A stretch of 13,253 nucleotides of DNA from contig DAHXMQ010000298.1 of the NCBI GenBank assembly GCA_027371625.1, forward strand, positions 1 to 13,253. The letters run 5' to 3'. Shown one piece after another: positions 7,837 through 13,253 of this stretch. Positions within the stretch are counted from its first letter, which is position 1; every line of letters starts with the position of its first letter. Origin of the DNA: Candidatus Methanoperedentaceae archaeon (lineage in GTDB: Archaea > Halobacteriota > Methanosarcinia > Methanosarcinales > Methanoperedenaceae). Both the position numbers and the translations under genes were made by a program. The notes under the pieces were generated by a model that had not been told where the DNA came from, did not search any database, and worked only from the letters and a program-made list of their open reading frames with translations.

Positions 7837-8443
7837 AATTTGCGCCGTTTACCTTTAAAATGTTCAGGTACTGTTTTAATTTCACTCTGTTAAGATGTTC
7901 AAGAAATATGTCATATAAATATATAGCATCCTCTATATCCTTGTCGCTTCCGAGGTAGAGCTTGAAGGCAATTTGAAGCTCTACTGGAGATATATTGATG
8001 CTTCCATTTCCTATTTTCGCCACTCGATGCTCATTTAATGATATGATATCCAGTTCACTTTTAACAAACTTAATTTCTATATTGGGAATAACCGTATCCT
8101 TTGCTGCTGCACGAATCGCAAGTTTATTCTCAAGCATTCCGTACAACTCTGTTGGATTATCCGCATTTAAGAACCAGTAATTTCTCTCGATGAGCTCATT
8201 GTAGAGTTTGATAAAAGTGTCAAAATCAATTTTTTTTATCAGTATATCGGTATCTTCAGTCCCACGCGACCTTCCGAAAAGTATTGATACATAACCGCTA
8301 ACAACAACATAATCCACGTATTTTTTAAGGACATTAATAAAATCTATCACATAAACGTCAAGTTTTGAGGCAACTTTGTTTTTTATAGAGATGTCCCTGC
8401 CCTTTATTTCGAGTTCCATATTATTCAAACCAATTACTTTCAA
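7820..8443 (-). CDS. Nucleotidyltransferase-like protein (DUF6036/AbiEii-like fold)
   Basis: A 207-residue protein. GYVSILFGRSRGTEDTD at about 50-66 fits the nucleotidyltransferase-superfamily pattern: a glycine-containing turn, then R58 and R60, then D64-x-D66 as candidate metal ligands. IEIKFV at 122-127 could supply a third acidic residue (E123). The C-terminal half has 'ELQIAFKLYLGS' and KDIEDAIYLY at 168-177, a pattern typical of such proteins encoded next to small partners. Most members of this group are of unknown substrate, and some work as toxin or antitoxin components. The first codon is TTG at 8443. An internal ATG at 8419 (residue 9) is the alternative and would give 199 residues. 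The TATA box at 8466-8477 predicts a transcript starting almost at the TTG. Base composition is visibly more AT-rich than the operon to the left, which hints at acquisition. Confidence 0.82.
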   Translation of the reverse strand: MKVIGLNNMELEIKGRDISIKNKVASKLDVYVIDFINVLKKYVDYVVVSGYVSILFGRSRGTEDTDILIKKIDFDTFIKLYNELIERNYWFLNADNPTELYGMLENKLAIRAAAKDTVIPNIEIKFVKSELDIISLNEHRVAKIGNGSINISPVELQIAFKLYLGSDKDIEDAIYLYDIFLEHLNRVKLKQYLNILKVNGANYGITV

Positions 8444-8465
8444 CGTTGTAAGAATAAATAACTTC

Positions 8466-8477
8466 TTTTATAAAAAG
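8466..8477 (-). promoter_or_regulatory. TATA-like box of the nucleotidyltransferase-like gene pair
   Basis: The minus strand reads CTTTTTATAAAA here, centred about 27 bases before the TTG at 8443. The predicted transcript would be leaderless from the TTG or have a leader of about 24 bases before the ATG at 8419. The element is nearly symmetric and could in principle also serve the plus strand. Confidence 0.4.
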
Positions 8478-8488
8478 CTCCCCAAAGC

Positions 8489-8498
8489 CTTAAATAAA
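8489..8498 (+). promoter_or_regulatory. TATA-like box of cysteine hydrolase/rnhB unit
   Basis: CTTAAATAAA is centred about 35 bases before the ATG at 8529. It predicts a transcript start near 8518 and a leader of about ten bases holding GGTG at 8520-8523. Confidence 0.4.
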
Positions 8499-8528
8499 CC
8501 GCTTGCTAACATTAATCATGGTGCTGGT

Positions 8529-9056
8529 ATGAAAAAAGTCCTCATTATTGTGGATATGATAAACGATTTCGTAACCGGGAAACTGGGCAGCATCTGTGCT
8601 CAGAAAATTGTCCCGAATATAGTGGCTCTCATAAAAAAAGCAAGAAACCTTGGCATCCCTGTGATATATCTGCGCGATGCGCATACAAAAGAAGACAGGG
8701 AGATGGCAATCTGGGGGGAGCATGCCATGAAAGGCACAGAGGCTTCGGAGATAATACCTGAGCTTAAACCTGAAAAAAAGGATATTGTAATCGAAAAAAG
8801 GTGGTACAGCGGTTTCGTGGATACCGAATTCCCGCAGGTGTTGAAAAAACTGGGCGCAGACACCTTGATTTTCACAGGGGTAAGCACTGACATCTGTGTG
8901 CAGAACAACGTAGGTCATGCCTATTTCTCAGGATATAAGACAATCGTGCCCCGCGACTGCACTGCTTCCATAGATGAAGAATCCTATGAACTGGCGCTCA
9001 AATATATGAAAAAAATCTATGGCACTGAAATAACAACATCGGATAAAGTTTTATAG
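8529..9056 (+). CDS. Cysteine hydrolase, nicotinamidase/isochorismatase superfamily
   Basis: A 175-residue cytoplasmic alpha/beta hydrolase of the isochorismatase-like superfamily. The catalytic triad is visible: D9 in VDMINDF, K90 in IEKRWYSGF, and nucleophile C123 in GVSTDIC. D50 and H52 (LRDAH) and H65 (WGEHAMKGT) stand where nicotinamidases keep their metal ligands, so nicotinamide deamidation for NAD salvage is possible. Other amidase or isochorismatase-type substrates cannot be excluded. I chose the ATG at 8529 because GGTG lies five bases upstream and the protein then starts at the first beta strand; the frame is open further upstream but runs through the promoter. rnhB begins two bases after the stop, so the two are co-transcribed. 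Confidence 0.92.
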   Translation: MKKVLIIVDMINDFVTGKLGSICAQKIVPNIVALIKKARNLGIPVIYLRDAHTKEDREMAIWGEHAMKGTEASEIIPELKPEKKDIVIEKRWYSGFVDTEFPQVLKKLGADTLIFTGVSTDICVQNNVGHAYFSGYKTIVPRDCTASIDEESYELALKYMKKIYGTEITTSDKVL

Positions 9057-9058
9057 CT

Positions 9059-9715
9059 ATGATATCAGGAATCGATGAAGCAGGGAAAGGTCCTGTGCTC
9101 GGTCCGATGTGTGTTGCAGGGGTGCTTCTTGAAGAGGAAAAACTCGATGCCCTCTCGCAGATGGGAGTGAAGGACTCCAAACAACTAACTGCAAAAAAGC
9201 GTGAACACCTTGCAGTTGAGATAAAGGCGCTTGCGAATAAATATTATATCCTTGAGGTCAGCCCTTTCCAGATAGATGAACTTAGGAAAATAATGACAAT
9301 GAACGAAATTATGGTTGCATGCTATGTGAAAATCCTTGAGGAACTAAAGCCCCACCATGCCTTTGTGGATGCTGCTGACGTGATTGCCGAGCGTTTTGGT
9401 GAAAATATCAAGAAAAAATATAATGCAGAGATAGACATAACCTCGGAGCATGATGCCGATGAGAAATATCCCATTGTTTCTGCCGCCTCCATTCTTGCAA
9501 AAGTGCAAAGGGATGCGCTTGTTAAAACAATAGAAGAAAACTTGGGTATTGAAATCGGAAGCGGCTATACCTCAGACCCAAAAACCATCAGGTTCCTTGA
9601 AAGCTGGATTCAGGAACATGGAACTCTTCCTGATTTTGCCCGGAACTCGTGGGAAACCTCAAGGAGACTGCTTGGGAAACTTAATAAAAACCAGAAGGTA
9701 CTAACCGATTATTGA
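9059..9715 (+). CDS. rnhB: Ribonuclease HII
   Basis: The 218-residue enzyme cleaves the RNA strand of RNA/DNA hybrids and single ribonucleotides embedded in DNA. The archaeal-type N-terminus has GIDEAGKGPVLGP with catalytic D6 and E7. FVDAAD supplies D104, and ADEKYPIVSAASILAKV supplies D134, completing the DEDD active site. GSGYTSDP at 167-174 carries the substrate-reading tyrosine Y170. The length is normal for archaea, with a C-terminal extension of about 25 residues beyond the core. The start lies two bases after the previous stop with no clear Shine-Dalgarno, so coupled translation is likely. Confidence 0.97.
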   Translation: MISGIDEAGKGPVLGPMCVAGVLLEEEKLDALSQMGVKDSKQLTAKKREHLAVEIKALANKYYILEVSPFQIDELRKIMTMNEIMVACYVKILEELKPHHAFVDAADVIAERFGENIKKKYNAEIDITSEHDADEKYPIVSAASILAKVQRDALVKTIEENLGIEIGSGYTSDPKTIRFLESWIQEHGTLPDFARNSWETSRRLLGKLNKNQKVLTDY

Positions 9716-9721
9716 TAATTG

Positions 9722-9764
9722 ATATAAAAAGAAAAATAAAAAAATTAGCGTTTATTCTTTTTTT
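9722..9764. terminator. Probable bidirectional oligo-T terminator between rnhB and the convergent small membrane gene
   Basis: An A-rich run at about 9725-9744 gives oligo-T on the minus strand after the small membrane gene. A T7 run at 9758-9764 serves the plus strand after rnhB. Archaeal termination relies on such T tracts. No strong hairpin is needed or seen. Confidence 0.5.
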
Positions 9765-10012
9765 GGCTCTTCTGTCTTGACTTCCTCTTTCTTCTCTTCC
9801 TTTGCCATCTCTTTGTCCATCTTGTAGTCGTCGTAGCCCATCCATGCGACGATTACTCCTGCAAATATGAGGAAAAGACCTATGACAGCCTCCAATAAAC
9901 TTACAAGTTCTGTCCAAAAATTCAGCCCATAGGTCGGGACATACCATACTATACCAATTATGAAAACCACTATACCTATCAACATCTTTAATATATTACT
10001 GGCGGAAGACAT
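9752..10012 (-). CDS. Small two-helix membrane protein with charged tail
   Basis: An 86-residue protein of unrecognised family. Two hydrophobic segments at about residues 8-25 and 36-58 form a membrane hairpin, and a Lys/Glu-only tail from about residue 64 is probably cytoplasmic. The start is well supported: GGGGTGA at 10017-10023 on the minus strand stands four bases before the ATG, and a TATA-like box lies further upstream. It converges on rnhB and diverges from the DUF151 gene. The sequence gives no functional hint beyond membrane location. Confidence 0.85.
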   Translation of the reverse strand: MSSASNILKMLIGIVVFIIGIVWYVPTYGLNFWTELVSLLEAVIGLFLIFAGVIVAWMGYDDYKMDKEMAKEEKKEEVKTEEPKKE

Positions 10013-10038
10013 ATAATCACCCCTGCTTAATTCTTTTA

Positions 10039-10052
10039 CCCTATATTAAGTT
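10039..10052 (-). promoter_or_regulatory. TATA-like box of the small membrane protein gene
   Basis: The minus strand reads AACTTAATATAGGG here, about 23 bases upstream of the Shine-Dalgarno GGGGTGA. It predicts a transcript start just before the ribosome binding site. Confidence 0.4.
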
Positions 10053-10074
10053 TTTTTGTGCAACCATCGGAAAA

Positions 10075-10084
10075 CTTAATATAA
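10075..10084 (+). promoter_or_regulatory. TATA-like box of the DUF151 gene, predicting a leaderless transcript
   Basis: CTTAATATAA is centred about 25 bases before the ATG at 10105, and no Shine-Dalgarno lies between them. Archaeal transcription starts about 25 bases after the TATA box, so the mRNA probably begins at or next to the start codon. Confidence 0.45.
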
Positions 10085-10104
10085 CACTCATTAATAGTAC
10101 TGTA

Positions 10105-10557
10105 ATGAACGGCACAACCCTGCAGGTCACAATAAAAGGCGTATTCCTACTTGAGAAAGCCGGAGGTCCGGTACCGCTCGTGCTTCTGGAAGATGATACA
10201 AAACGCATAATGCCTATATATATAGGGCTATCCGAAGCACTATCCATAAATACAGCGCTAAACCGTGAAATCCCTCCTAGACCCATGACCCATGACCTTT
10301 TTATATCATTGCTTGAGCGCGTGAGTTCGAAAATAGACGGTATCCTGATAGACGAGTTAAATGAAGGCATATATTATGCAAGGATGTCGGTTTCTATGGA
10401 TGGAAAGCATTTCGAACTAGATGCAAGACCCAGCGACTGCATAGCCATAGCCCTGCGCTGCGGTGCACCCATTCGTGTAAGGGAAAGCGTGCTTTCAGAA
10501 GCTGTGGTCAACAAAGATGAACTTGAGAACATCCTGCCTCTTGATAACTACTTCTAA
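10105..10557 (+). CDS. Bifunctional nuclease family protein (DUF151)
   Basis: The 150-residue protein carries the DUF151/BFN signature. RIMPIYIG at 34-41 is followed by the conserved E44 A45. RPMTHDL at 59-65 and DARPSDCIAIALR at 106-118 are the two diagnostic motifs, and APIRV follows at 121-125. Plant members of the family have reported RNase and DNase activity. In archaea the role is not established, and nuclease activity here is inferred only from family. Most relatives have Ala after the SD motif where this one has C112. It is soluble, with no signal peptide. It is probably transcribed alone or read on into xseA, 54 bases downstream. Confidence 0.93.
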   Translation: MNGTTLQVTIKGVFLLEKAGGPVPLVLLEDDTKRIMPIYIGLSEALSINTALNREIPPRPMTHDLFISLLERVSSKIDGILIDELNEGIYYARMSVSMDGKHFELDARPSDCIAIALRCGAPIRVRESVLSEAVVNKDELENILPLDNYF

Positions 10558-10583
10558 TACTTTCACATCGCTTCCGCAAAGCA

Positions 10584-10594
10584 GATACATAAAC
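10584..10594 (+). promoter_or_regulatory. Possible TATA-like box of xseAB
   Basis: GATACATAAAC is centred about 24 bases before the ATG at 10612, and no Shine-Dalgarno is visible. xseA could therefore be leaderless. The box is weak, and read-through from the DUF151 gene is the alternative. Confidence 0.25.
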
Positions 10595-10611
10595 GAATAT
10601 AATCAATAAGT

Positions 10612-11829
10612 ATGGTTTTTGAAGAGAAAGGCATCTATACCGTTGGCGAATTCACGCTTGCTGTAAAAAGTATCCTCACAAGCGGTCAATTCAATGATGT
10701 CTGGATAAGGGGTGAGATCTCAAACCTCACGAACCACAACTCAGGTCACCGCTATTTCACGCTGAAGGATAAAAATAGTTCCTTGCAGTGCGTGATGTTT
10801 AAATGGTATAATAGGAACCTGCGGTTCGAACCTGAGCACGGCATGAAGGTACTGGTTCTTGGAGACCTGGATGTTTATGAGCTAAAAGGGGTTTATCAGT
10901 TGAAGGTCAGGGCAATCCGACCCGATGGTATAGGGGAACTCTATAAAGCCTACGAGCTATTGAAGAACAAACTGGCACTTGAAGGTTTGTTTTCCCCAGA
11001 GCGGAAGAAACCCATTCCAAAATTCCCGAAGAAAATAGGCGTGGCGACATCAGAAACAGGCGCAGTTCTCCATGACATATTGACAGTTATAAACCGCCGC
11101 TACCCTGTGAATTTGCTCTTCATCCCTACGATAGTGCAGGGCGAATACGCTGCGCCGAGCATCGTCCGCTCGATTGAGCTGCTGAATAACACCGATATTG
11201 ATGTGATTATACTGGGAAGGGGCGGAGGCTCGATAGAAGACCTCTGGGCTTTCAATGAAGAGGTTGTTGCAAGGGCGATTTTTAATTCAAGAATCCCGAT
11301 TATCTCCGCAGTCGGGCATGAGACAGATTACACGATTGCCGATTTTGTGGCTGATGTCCGAGCGCCTACACCTTCCGCTGCTGCCGAGATCGCAGTCCCG
11401 GACAGGCAGGAGCTTGCAAATCACATAAGCAGGCTGGGCGACAGGTTAATCGAAAACCAGAGGCGCAGTATAAGCGACAGAATATCCCGCCTCACGGATT
11501 TGAAAGCCAATGTCGAGCCGCGCCTCTTGCTTGAGCGGGTTGCTGATTATATGCAATTTATTGACGAGCTGACCCAGAGGCAGAGCCTGAATATCCGAAG
11601 GCTTCTTGAGGTCAAAACGTCTTTGCTCAATGCACACGGGGGCAAACTCGATGCCGTAAGCCCGCTTGGTACCCTTTTGCGGGGTTATAGTATTACAGTG
11701 AAAATGCCCTATAAGACACTTGTCCGAAGTGTTGCGGATGTTGAAAAAAAAGATGAGCTTTCGATAATAGTGAACGATGGAAGAATCAAATGCGGTGTAA
11801 ATGATAAAGAGGAATGCAAATGGAAATGA
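10612..11829 (+). CDS. xseA: Exodeoxyribonuclease VII large subunit
   Basis: The 405-residue catalytic subunit of exonuclease VII degrades single-stranded DNA from both ends. The N-terminal OB-fold, for single-strand binding, spans about 8-105 with VWIRGEISNL and SGHRYFTLKD. The nuclease domain follows with GVATSETGAVLHDI, the Gly-rich core GRGGGS at 202-207 and IEDLWAFNEE after it. SAVGHETD at 232-239, D244 and APTPSAAAE at 251-259 complete the signature. A coiled-coil-forming region (about 265-335) holds the small subunit. The protein is shorter than E. coli XseA (456 residues), with the loss in the coiled-coil part. The stop overlaps the xseB start. Confidence 0.96.
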   Translation: MVFEEKGIYTVGEFTLAVKSILTSGQFNDVWIRGEISNLTNHNSGHRYFTLKDKNSSLQCVMFKWYNRNLRFEPEHGMKVLVLGDLDVYELKGVYQLKVRAIRPDGIGELYKAYELLKNKLALEGLFSPERKKPIPKFPKKIGVATSETGAVLHDILTVINRRYPVNLLFIPTIVQGEYAAPSIVRSIELLNNTDIDVIILGRGGGSIEDLWAFNEEVVARAIFNSRIPIISAVGHETDYTIADFVADVRAPTPSAAAEIAVPDRQELANHISRLGDRLIENQRRSISDRISRLTDLKANVEPRLLLERVADYMQFIDELTQRQSLNIRRLLEVKTSLLNAHGGKLDAVSPLGTLLRGYSITVKMPYKTLVRSVADVEKKDELSIIVNDGRIKCGVNDKEECKWK

Positions 11830-12041
11830 GTTTCGAGGATGCAATTGCAGAGCTTGAGAGTATCGTGGATAAACTTGAGAAAGGACAGCTTTCGCTGGAT
11901 GAGAGCCTTGCGCTTTTCGAGAAGGGGATTAAGCTTGTGAGGGAATGCAACGATAAATTGAAAAACGCCCGGCAGAAAGTGGAGAAATTGATTGAGGAGA
12001 ACGATGAGTTAAGAACGGAGCCGTTCGAGGTGGAGGAGTAA
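11820..12041 (+). CDS. xseB: Exodeoxyribonuclease VII small subunit
   Basis: A 73-residue helical hairpin protein of the XseB family. It has SFEDAIAELESIV near the start, then LEKGQLSLDESLALFEKG, then the second helix with ECNDKLKNARQKVEKL and an acidic tail. XseB wraps the coiled coil of XseA and is needed for the activity of the complex. Three ATGs are possible (11814, 11820, 11826). GAGG at 11809-11812 stands seven bases before the one at 11820, which I chose. The ATG at 11826 would give the classic ATGA overlap and 71 residues. The end of xseA overlaps the start either way, so synthesis is coupled. Part of this gene (11942-11980) is duplicated at 12839-12878. Confidence 0.93.
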   Translation: MEMSFEDAIAELESIVDKLEKGQLSLDESLALFEKGIKLVRECNDKLKNARQKVEKLIEENDELRTEPFEVEE

Positions 12042-12053
12042 TCTCCTTTCCTA

Positions 12054-12425
12054 TTATCCTGTCAGTGTTTTACGTATAAATTCCATGAACTTTTTCATCT
12101 GCATTTCAGGCTCTGAGGGCAAGTCGCTTTCAATCACGGTTTTTTCATATTTATCATGGAAATGGTGCGGAAATGTAGTCAAATGTGACCACACCTTATG
12201 AGGGGCATTATCGTAGCGATATATTGTTCCATCCACTTCAGACCTGTCCCAATGATATGAATATTTTCCGGAAACAGAAACCCAGACATCTGCAAAGCTG
12301 CCATCAATCAGATCGATTCTCAATTTAGCAGGTTCGCCTGAGGGAAGTTTAATTATTCTTGTTTCCAGAACAACTTCTTTGAATTGTCTCGCTATTGATT
12401 CAAGAAAACGGTATGTTTCCAACAT
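12054..12425 (-). CDS. DUF6516 family protein, probable toxin of a toxin-antitoxin pair
   Basis: The 123-residue protein shows the DUF6516 pattern: IDLIDGSFADVWVS at 37-50, YSYHWD at 55-60, YRYDNAPH at 69-76 and TFPHHFH at 84-90, then ESDLP. The His, Asp and Tyr clusters are the conserved core. The family is annotated as a toxin-like component and is regularly preceded by a small antitoxin-like gene, as here. An RNA-targeting action is assumed for the group, but nothing in the sequence proves it. The ATG lies inside the end of the antitoxin-like gene (26-base overlap), with AAGGAA about a dozen bases upstream. The gene converges on xseB with 12 bases between stops. Confidence 0.88.
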   Translation of the reverse strand: MLETYRFLESIARQFKEVVLETRIIKLPSGEPAKLRIDLIDGSFADVWVSVSGKYSYHWDRSEVDGTIYRYDNAPHKVWSHLTTFPHHFHDKYEKTVIESDLPSEPEMQMKKFMEFIRKTLTG

Positions 12426-12705
12426 GCGAGAGTTCCTTTTTCAGTTTCTTGATTGTATTTTCAAGATTTTCAAGAACGATCAAATCTTCCCAACCTGGAT
12501 GTTCAGGAATGCTTCCTTCCCGCACTTTTTTTTCAAATTCATCCAGGGAGGATATCTTATATCTGGATATGATTTCCAGCCTGTCCCTCATGCATTCTTT
12601 TATTCTGGATTTTAGATACTCGATAATGCCATCATGTATGAGAGCGTCTTCATTTATCCCAAGGTCTTTTGACAGATGTTTGACTGCTTCGATAGAGCTG
12701 CCCAT
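12400..12705 (-). CDS. Probable antitoxin partner of DUF6516 toxin
   Basis: The 101-residue protein has an N-terminal helical part (about 1-40). A conserved-looking core follows with RYKISSLDEFEKKV at 49-62 and PEHPGWEDLIVLENL at 68-82. A Lys-rich helix (83-94) closes it. This core is what I recall from small proteins encoded directly upstream of DUF6516 toxins. No classical helix-turn-helix is obvious. AAGGAAT on the minus strand (12712-12718) stands about seven bases before the ATG. The reading frame runs 26 bases into the toxin gene, so the pair is translationally coupled with the antitoxin made first, the usual order for toxin-antitoxin modules. Confidence 0.82.
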   Translation of the reverse strand: MGSSIEAVKHLSKDLGINEDALIHDGIIEYLKSRIKECMRDRLEIISRYKISSLDEFEKKVREGSIPEHPGWEDLIVLENLENTIKKLKKELSHVGNIPFS

Positions 12706-12745
12706 GGAAAATTCCTTCTAATGATGTTCTAAATTCTTTTGCCAT

Positions 12746-12755
12746 GTATTTAAGG
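12746..12755 (-). promoter_or_regulatory. TATA-like box of the toxin-antitoxin pair
   Basis: The minus strand reads CCTTAAATAC, centred about 45 bases before the antitoxin ATG. It predicts a transcript start near 12725 and a leader of about 20 bases carrying the AAGGAA motif. Confidence 0.35.
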
Positions 12756-12786
12756 TTGTTGCAGTTCGATAGGTGGGCTTTGTAAA

Positions 12787-12801
12787 CAGGCTGATAGCCT
12801 G
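12787..12801. repeat. Perfect 6-bp inverted repeat upstream of the toxin-antitoxin pair
   Basis: CAGGCT-GAT-AGCCTG forms a perfect six-pair stem with a three-base loop. It lies about 30-55 bases upstream of the predicted TATA box of the toxin-antitoxin pair, so it could be an operator-like site. It could equally be chance or a remnant of earlier coding sequence. Confidence 0.3.
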
Positions 12802-12838
12802 CTGATGCACGCCAGAGAACTTTTGTGCTTCTTTTAGT

Positions 12839-12878
12839 GGAATGCAAACGATAAGTTGAAAAATGCCCAGCAGAAAAT
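12839..12878 (+). pseudogene. Frameshifted duplicate fragment of xseB
   Basis: This stretch aligns with xseB bases 11942-11980. 35 of 39 positions are identical, there is one extra A after 'GGAATGCAA', and all four substitutions are transitions. After the insertion the copy still reads NDKLKNAQQKID against NDKLKNARQKVE in XseB, so it was once coding. No convincing match continues on either side, so only the second-helix part survives. The copy is in the same orientation, 897 bases beyond the original, with the toxin-antitoxin pair lying between the two. It marks a past duplication, recombination or insertion event next to xseB. Confidence 0.8.
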
Positions 12879-12923
12879 AGATTTATCTATCATCAAATGC
12901 TTATTAATTTTAGGGATTAAGCC

Positions 12924-13253
12924 TTGAATCAAAGTGAAATAGCTAAAAATATTGAAAACTGTTTGAAAAATTACGAAATTTTTGAAAATAATATTATATA
13001 TTCTATTACACATAATTATTTTCCATTCGTTTATCAGTCCGTATATAAACAATTAGGTTATGAAAAATTAGCATCACGTAAGTTTACAAGCCCTGAATTT
13101 AAAATTTTTCTGAGAAATAATAATTTTCTAGATTTTGTAAATGGAATTTTTATAACCAGATTGTCTAATAATGGTTTAAACGAAATTCGTGAACGTTTGT
13201 ACGACCCTGATTTGAATTTCGATGATTACAAAAGTGCATTAAAAAAATTTGAG
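12924..13253 (+). CDS. Unrecognised AT-rich gene, TTG start, 3' end outside window
   Basis: An open frame of 110 codons runs to the right edge without a stop. It begins LNQSEIAKNIENCLKNYEIF and later has YKQLGYEKLASRKF, then LRNNNFLDFVNGIF and LYDPDLNFDDYKSALKKFE. It is a soluble, helical, Asn/Lys/Phe-rich protein with no motif I recognise. The start must be TTG at 12924, or lie downstream, because TAA at 12918-12920 precedes it in frame and no in-frame ATG follows. AGGG at 12912-12915 is a weak ribosome binding site. Amino-acid usage is coherent across the frame, which speaks for real coding. The base composition (roughly 70% A+T) differs sharply from xseA, which suggests acquisition by transfer. 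The role is unknown; a defence or mobile-element gene is only a guess from context. Confidence 0.65.
   Translation, partial: MNQSEIAKNIENCLKNYEIFENNIIYSITHNYFPFVYQSVYKQLGYEKLASRKFTSPEFKIFLRNNNFLDFVNGIFITRLSNNGLNEIRERLYDPDLNFDDYKSALKKFE

Noticed and set aside
8490..8918. Minus-strand open frame of 142 codons opposite the cysteine hydrolase
   Set aside because: The plus strand carries the complete D-K-C catalytic triad, and the opposite translation has no recognisable pattern.
12034..12047. Small hairpin AGGAG-TAAT-CTCCT over the xseB stop as a terminator
   Set aside because: The stem has only five pairs and no T run follows, so it is too weak to call.
12379..12721. Plus-strand open frames opposite the toxin-antitoxin pair
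   Set aside because: The Phe/Ser-rich translations mirror charged minus-strand proteins. The minus-strand genes have family motifs and overlapping starts.
12650..12847. Minus-strand open frame of 65 codons spanning the antitoxin start and the xseB fragment
   Set aside because: It overlaps the antitoxin in another frame, begins in sequence antisense to the xseB fragment, and has no recognisable domain.
12834..13052. Minus-strand open frame of 72 codons near the right edge
   Set aside because: AT-rich sequence on that strand gives a Phe/Ile-rich chain. The plus-strand frame is longer, balanced in composition and open to the window edge.
1..13253. CRISPR array, transposase gene or rRNA
   Set aside because: No regularly spaced repeats, no intact transposase motif and no rRNA-like stretch were seen on either strand.

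Overview
The window reads as chromosomal DNA of an archaeon, most likely a methanogen-related euryarchaeon of the Methanosarcinales/Methanoperedens type. The clade is inferred; no search was run. The signs are: archaeal TATA-like boxes about 25 bases upstream of likely starts, GGTG/GGAGGT-type ribosome binding sites mixed with apparently leaderless genes, a tRNA-Phe gene without encoded CCA, an archaeal-type RNase HII, and an archaeal MoxR/DUF58/VWA operon. The exonuclease VII pair is of bacterial type but is known from this part of the Euryarchaeota.

Left edge (1-444): the decayed internal piece of an archaeal AAA-type ATPase runs in from outside the window. It is followed by tRNA-Phe(GAA) on the minus strand, which diverges from the main operon.

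Main operon (445-7639, plus strand): five tightly packed genes encode a three-helix membrane protein, a MoxR AAA+ ATPase, a DUF58 protein with a MIDAS motif, and two large BatA-like membrane proteins with von Willebrand A (VWA) domains. The second large protein has a VWA domain set inside a degenerate glutamine-amidotransferase-like fold. By analogy with other MoxR/VWA systems they probably form an ATP-driven chaperone or maturation complex at the membrane with an extracytoplasmic VWA part. The client is unknown.

Middle (7642-10557): a minus-strand pair (nucleotidyltransferase-like protein plus a 64-residue partner) looks like an accessory, possibly toxin-antitoxin-like, unit. Divergent from it are a nicotinamidase/isochorismatase-type cysteine hydrolase and rnhB, which are tightly linked. 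A small two-helix membrane protein (minus) and a DUF151 bifunctional-nuclease-family gene (plus, apparently leaderless) follow.

Right part (10612-13253): xseA and xseB overlap and encode exonuclease VII. Facing them is a minus-strand toxin-antitoxin pair whose toxin is of the DUF6516 type. Beyond it lies a short frameshifted duplicate of part of xseB (35 of 39 bases identical). A very AT-rich open frame starting with TTG then runs off the right edge. The duplicate, the toxin-antitoxin pair and the AT-rich frame together suggest that the segment after xseB is a rearranged accessory region.
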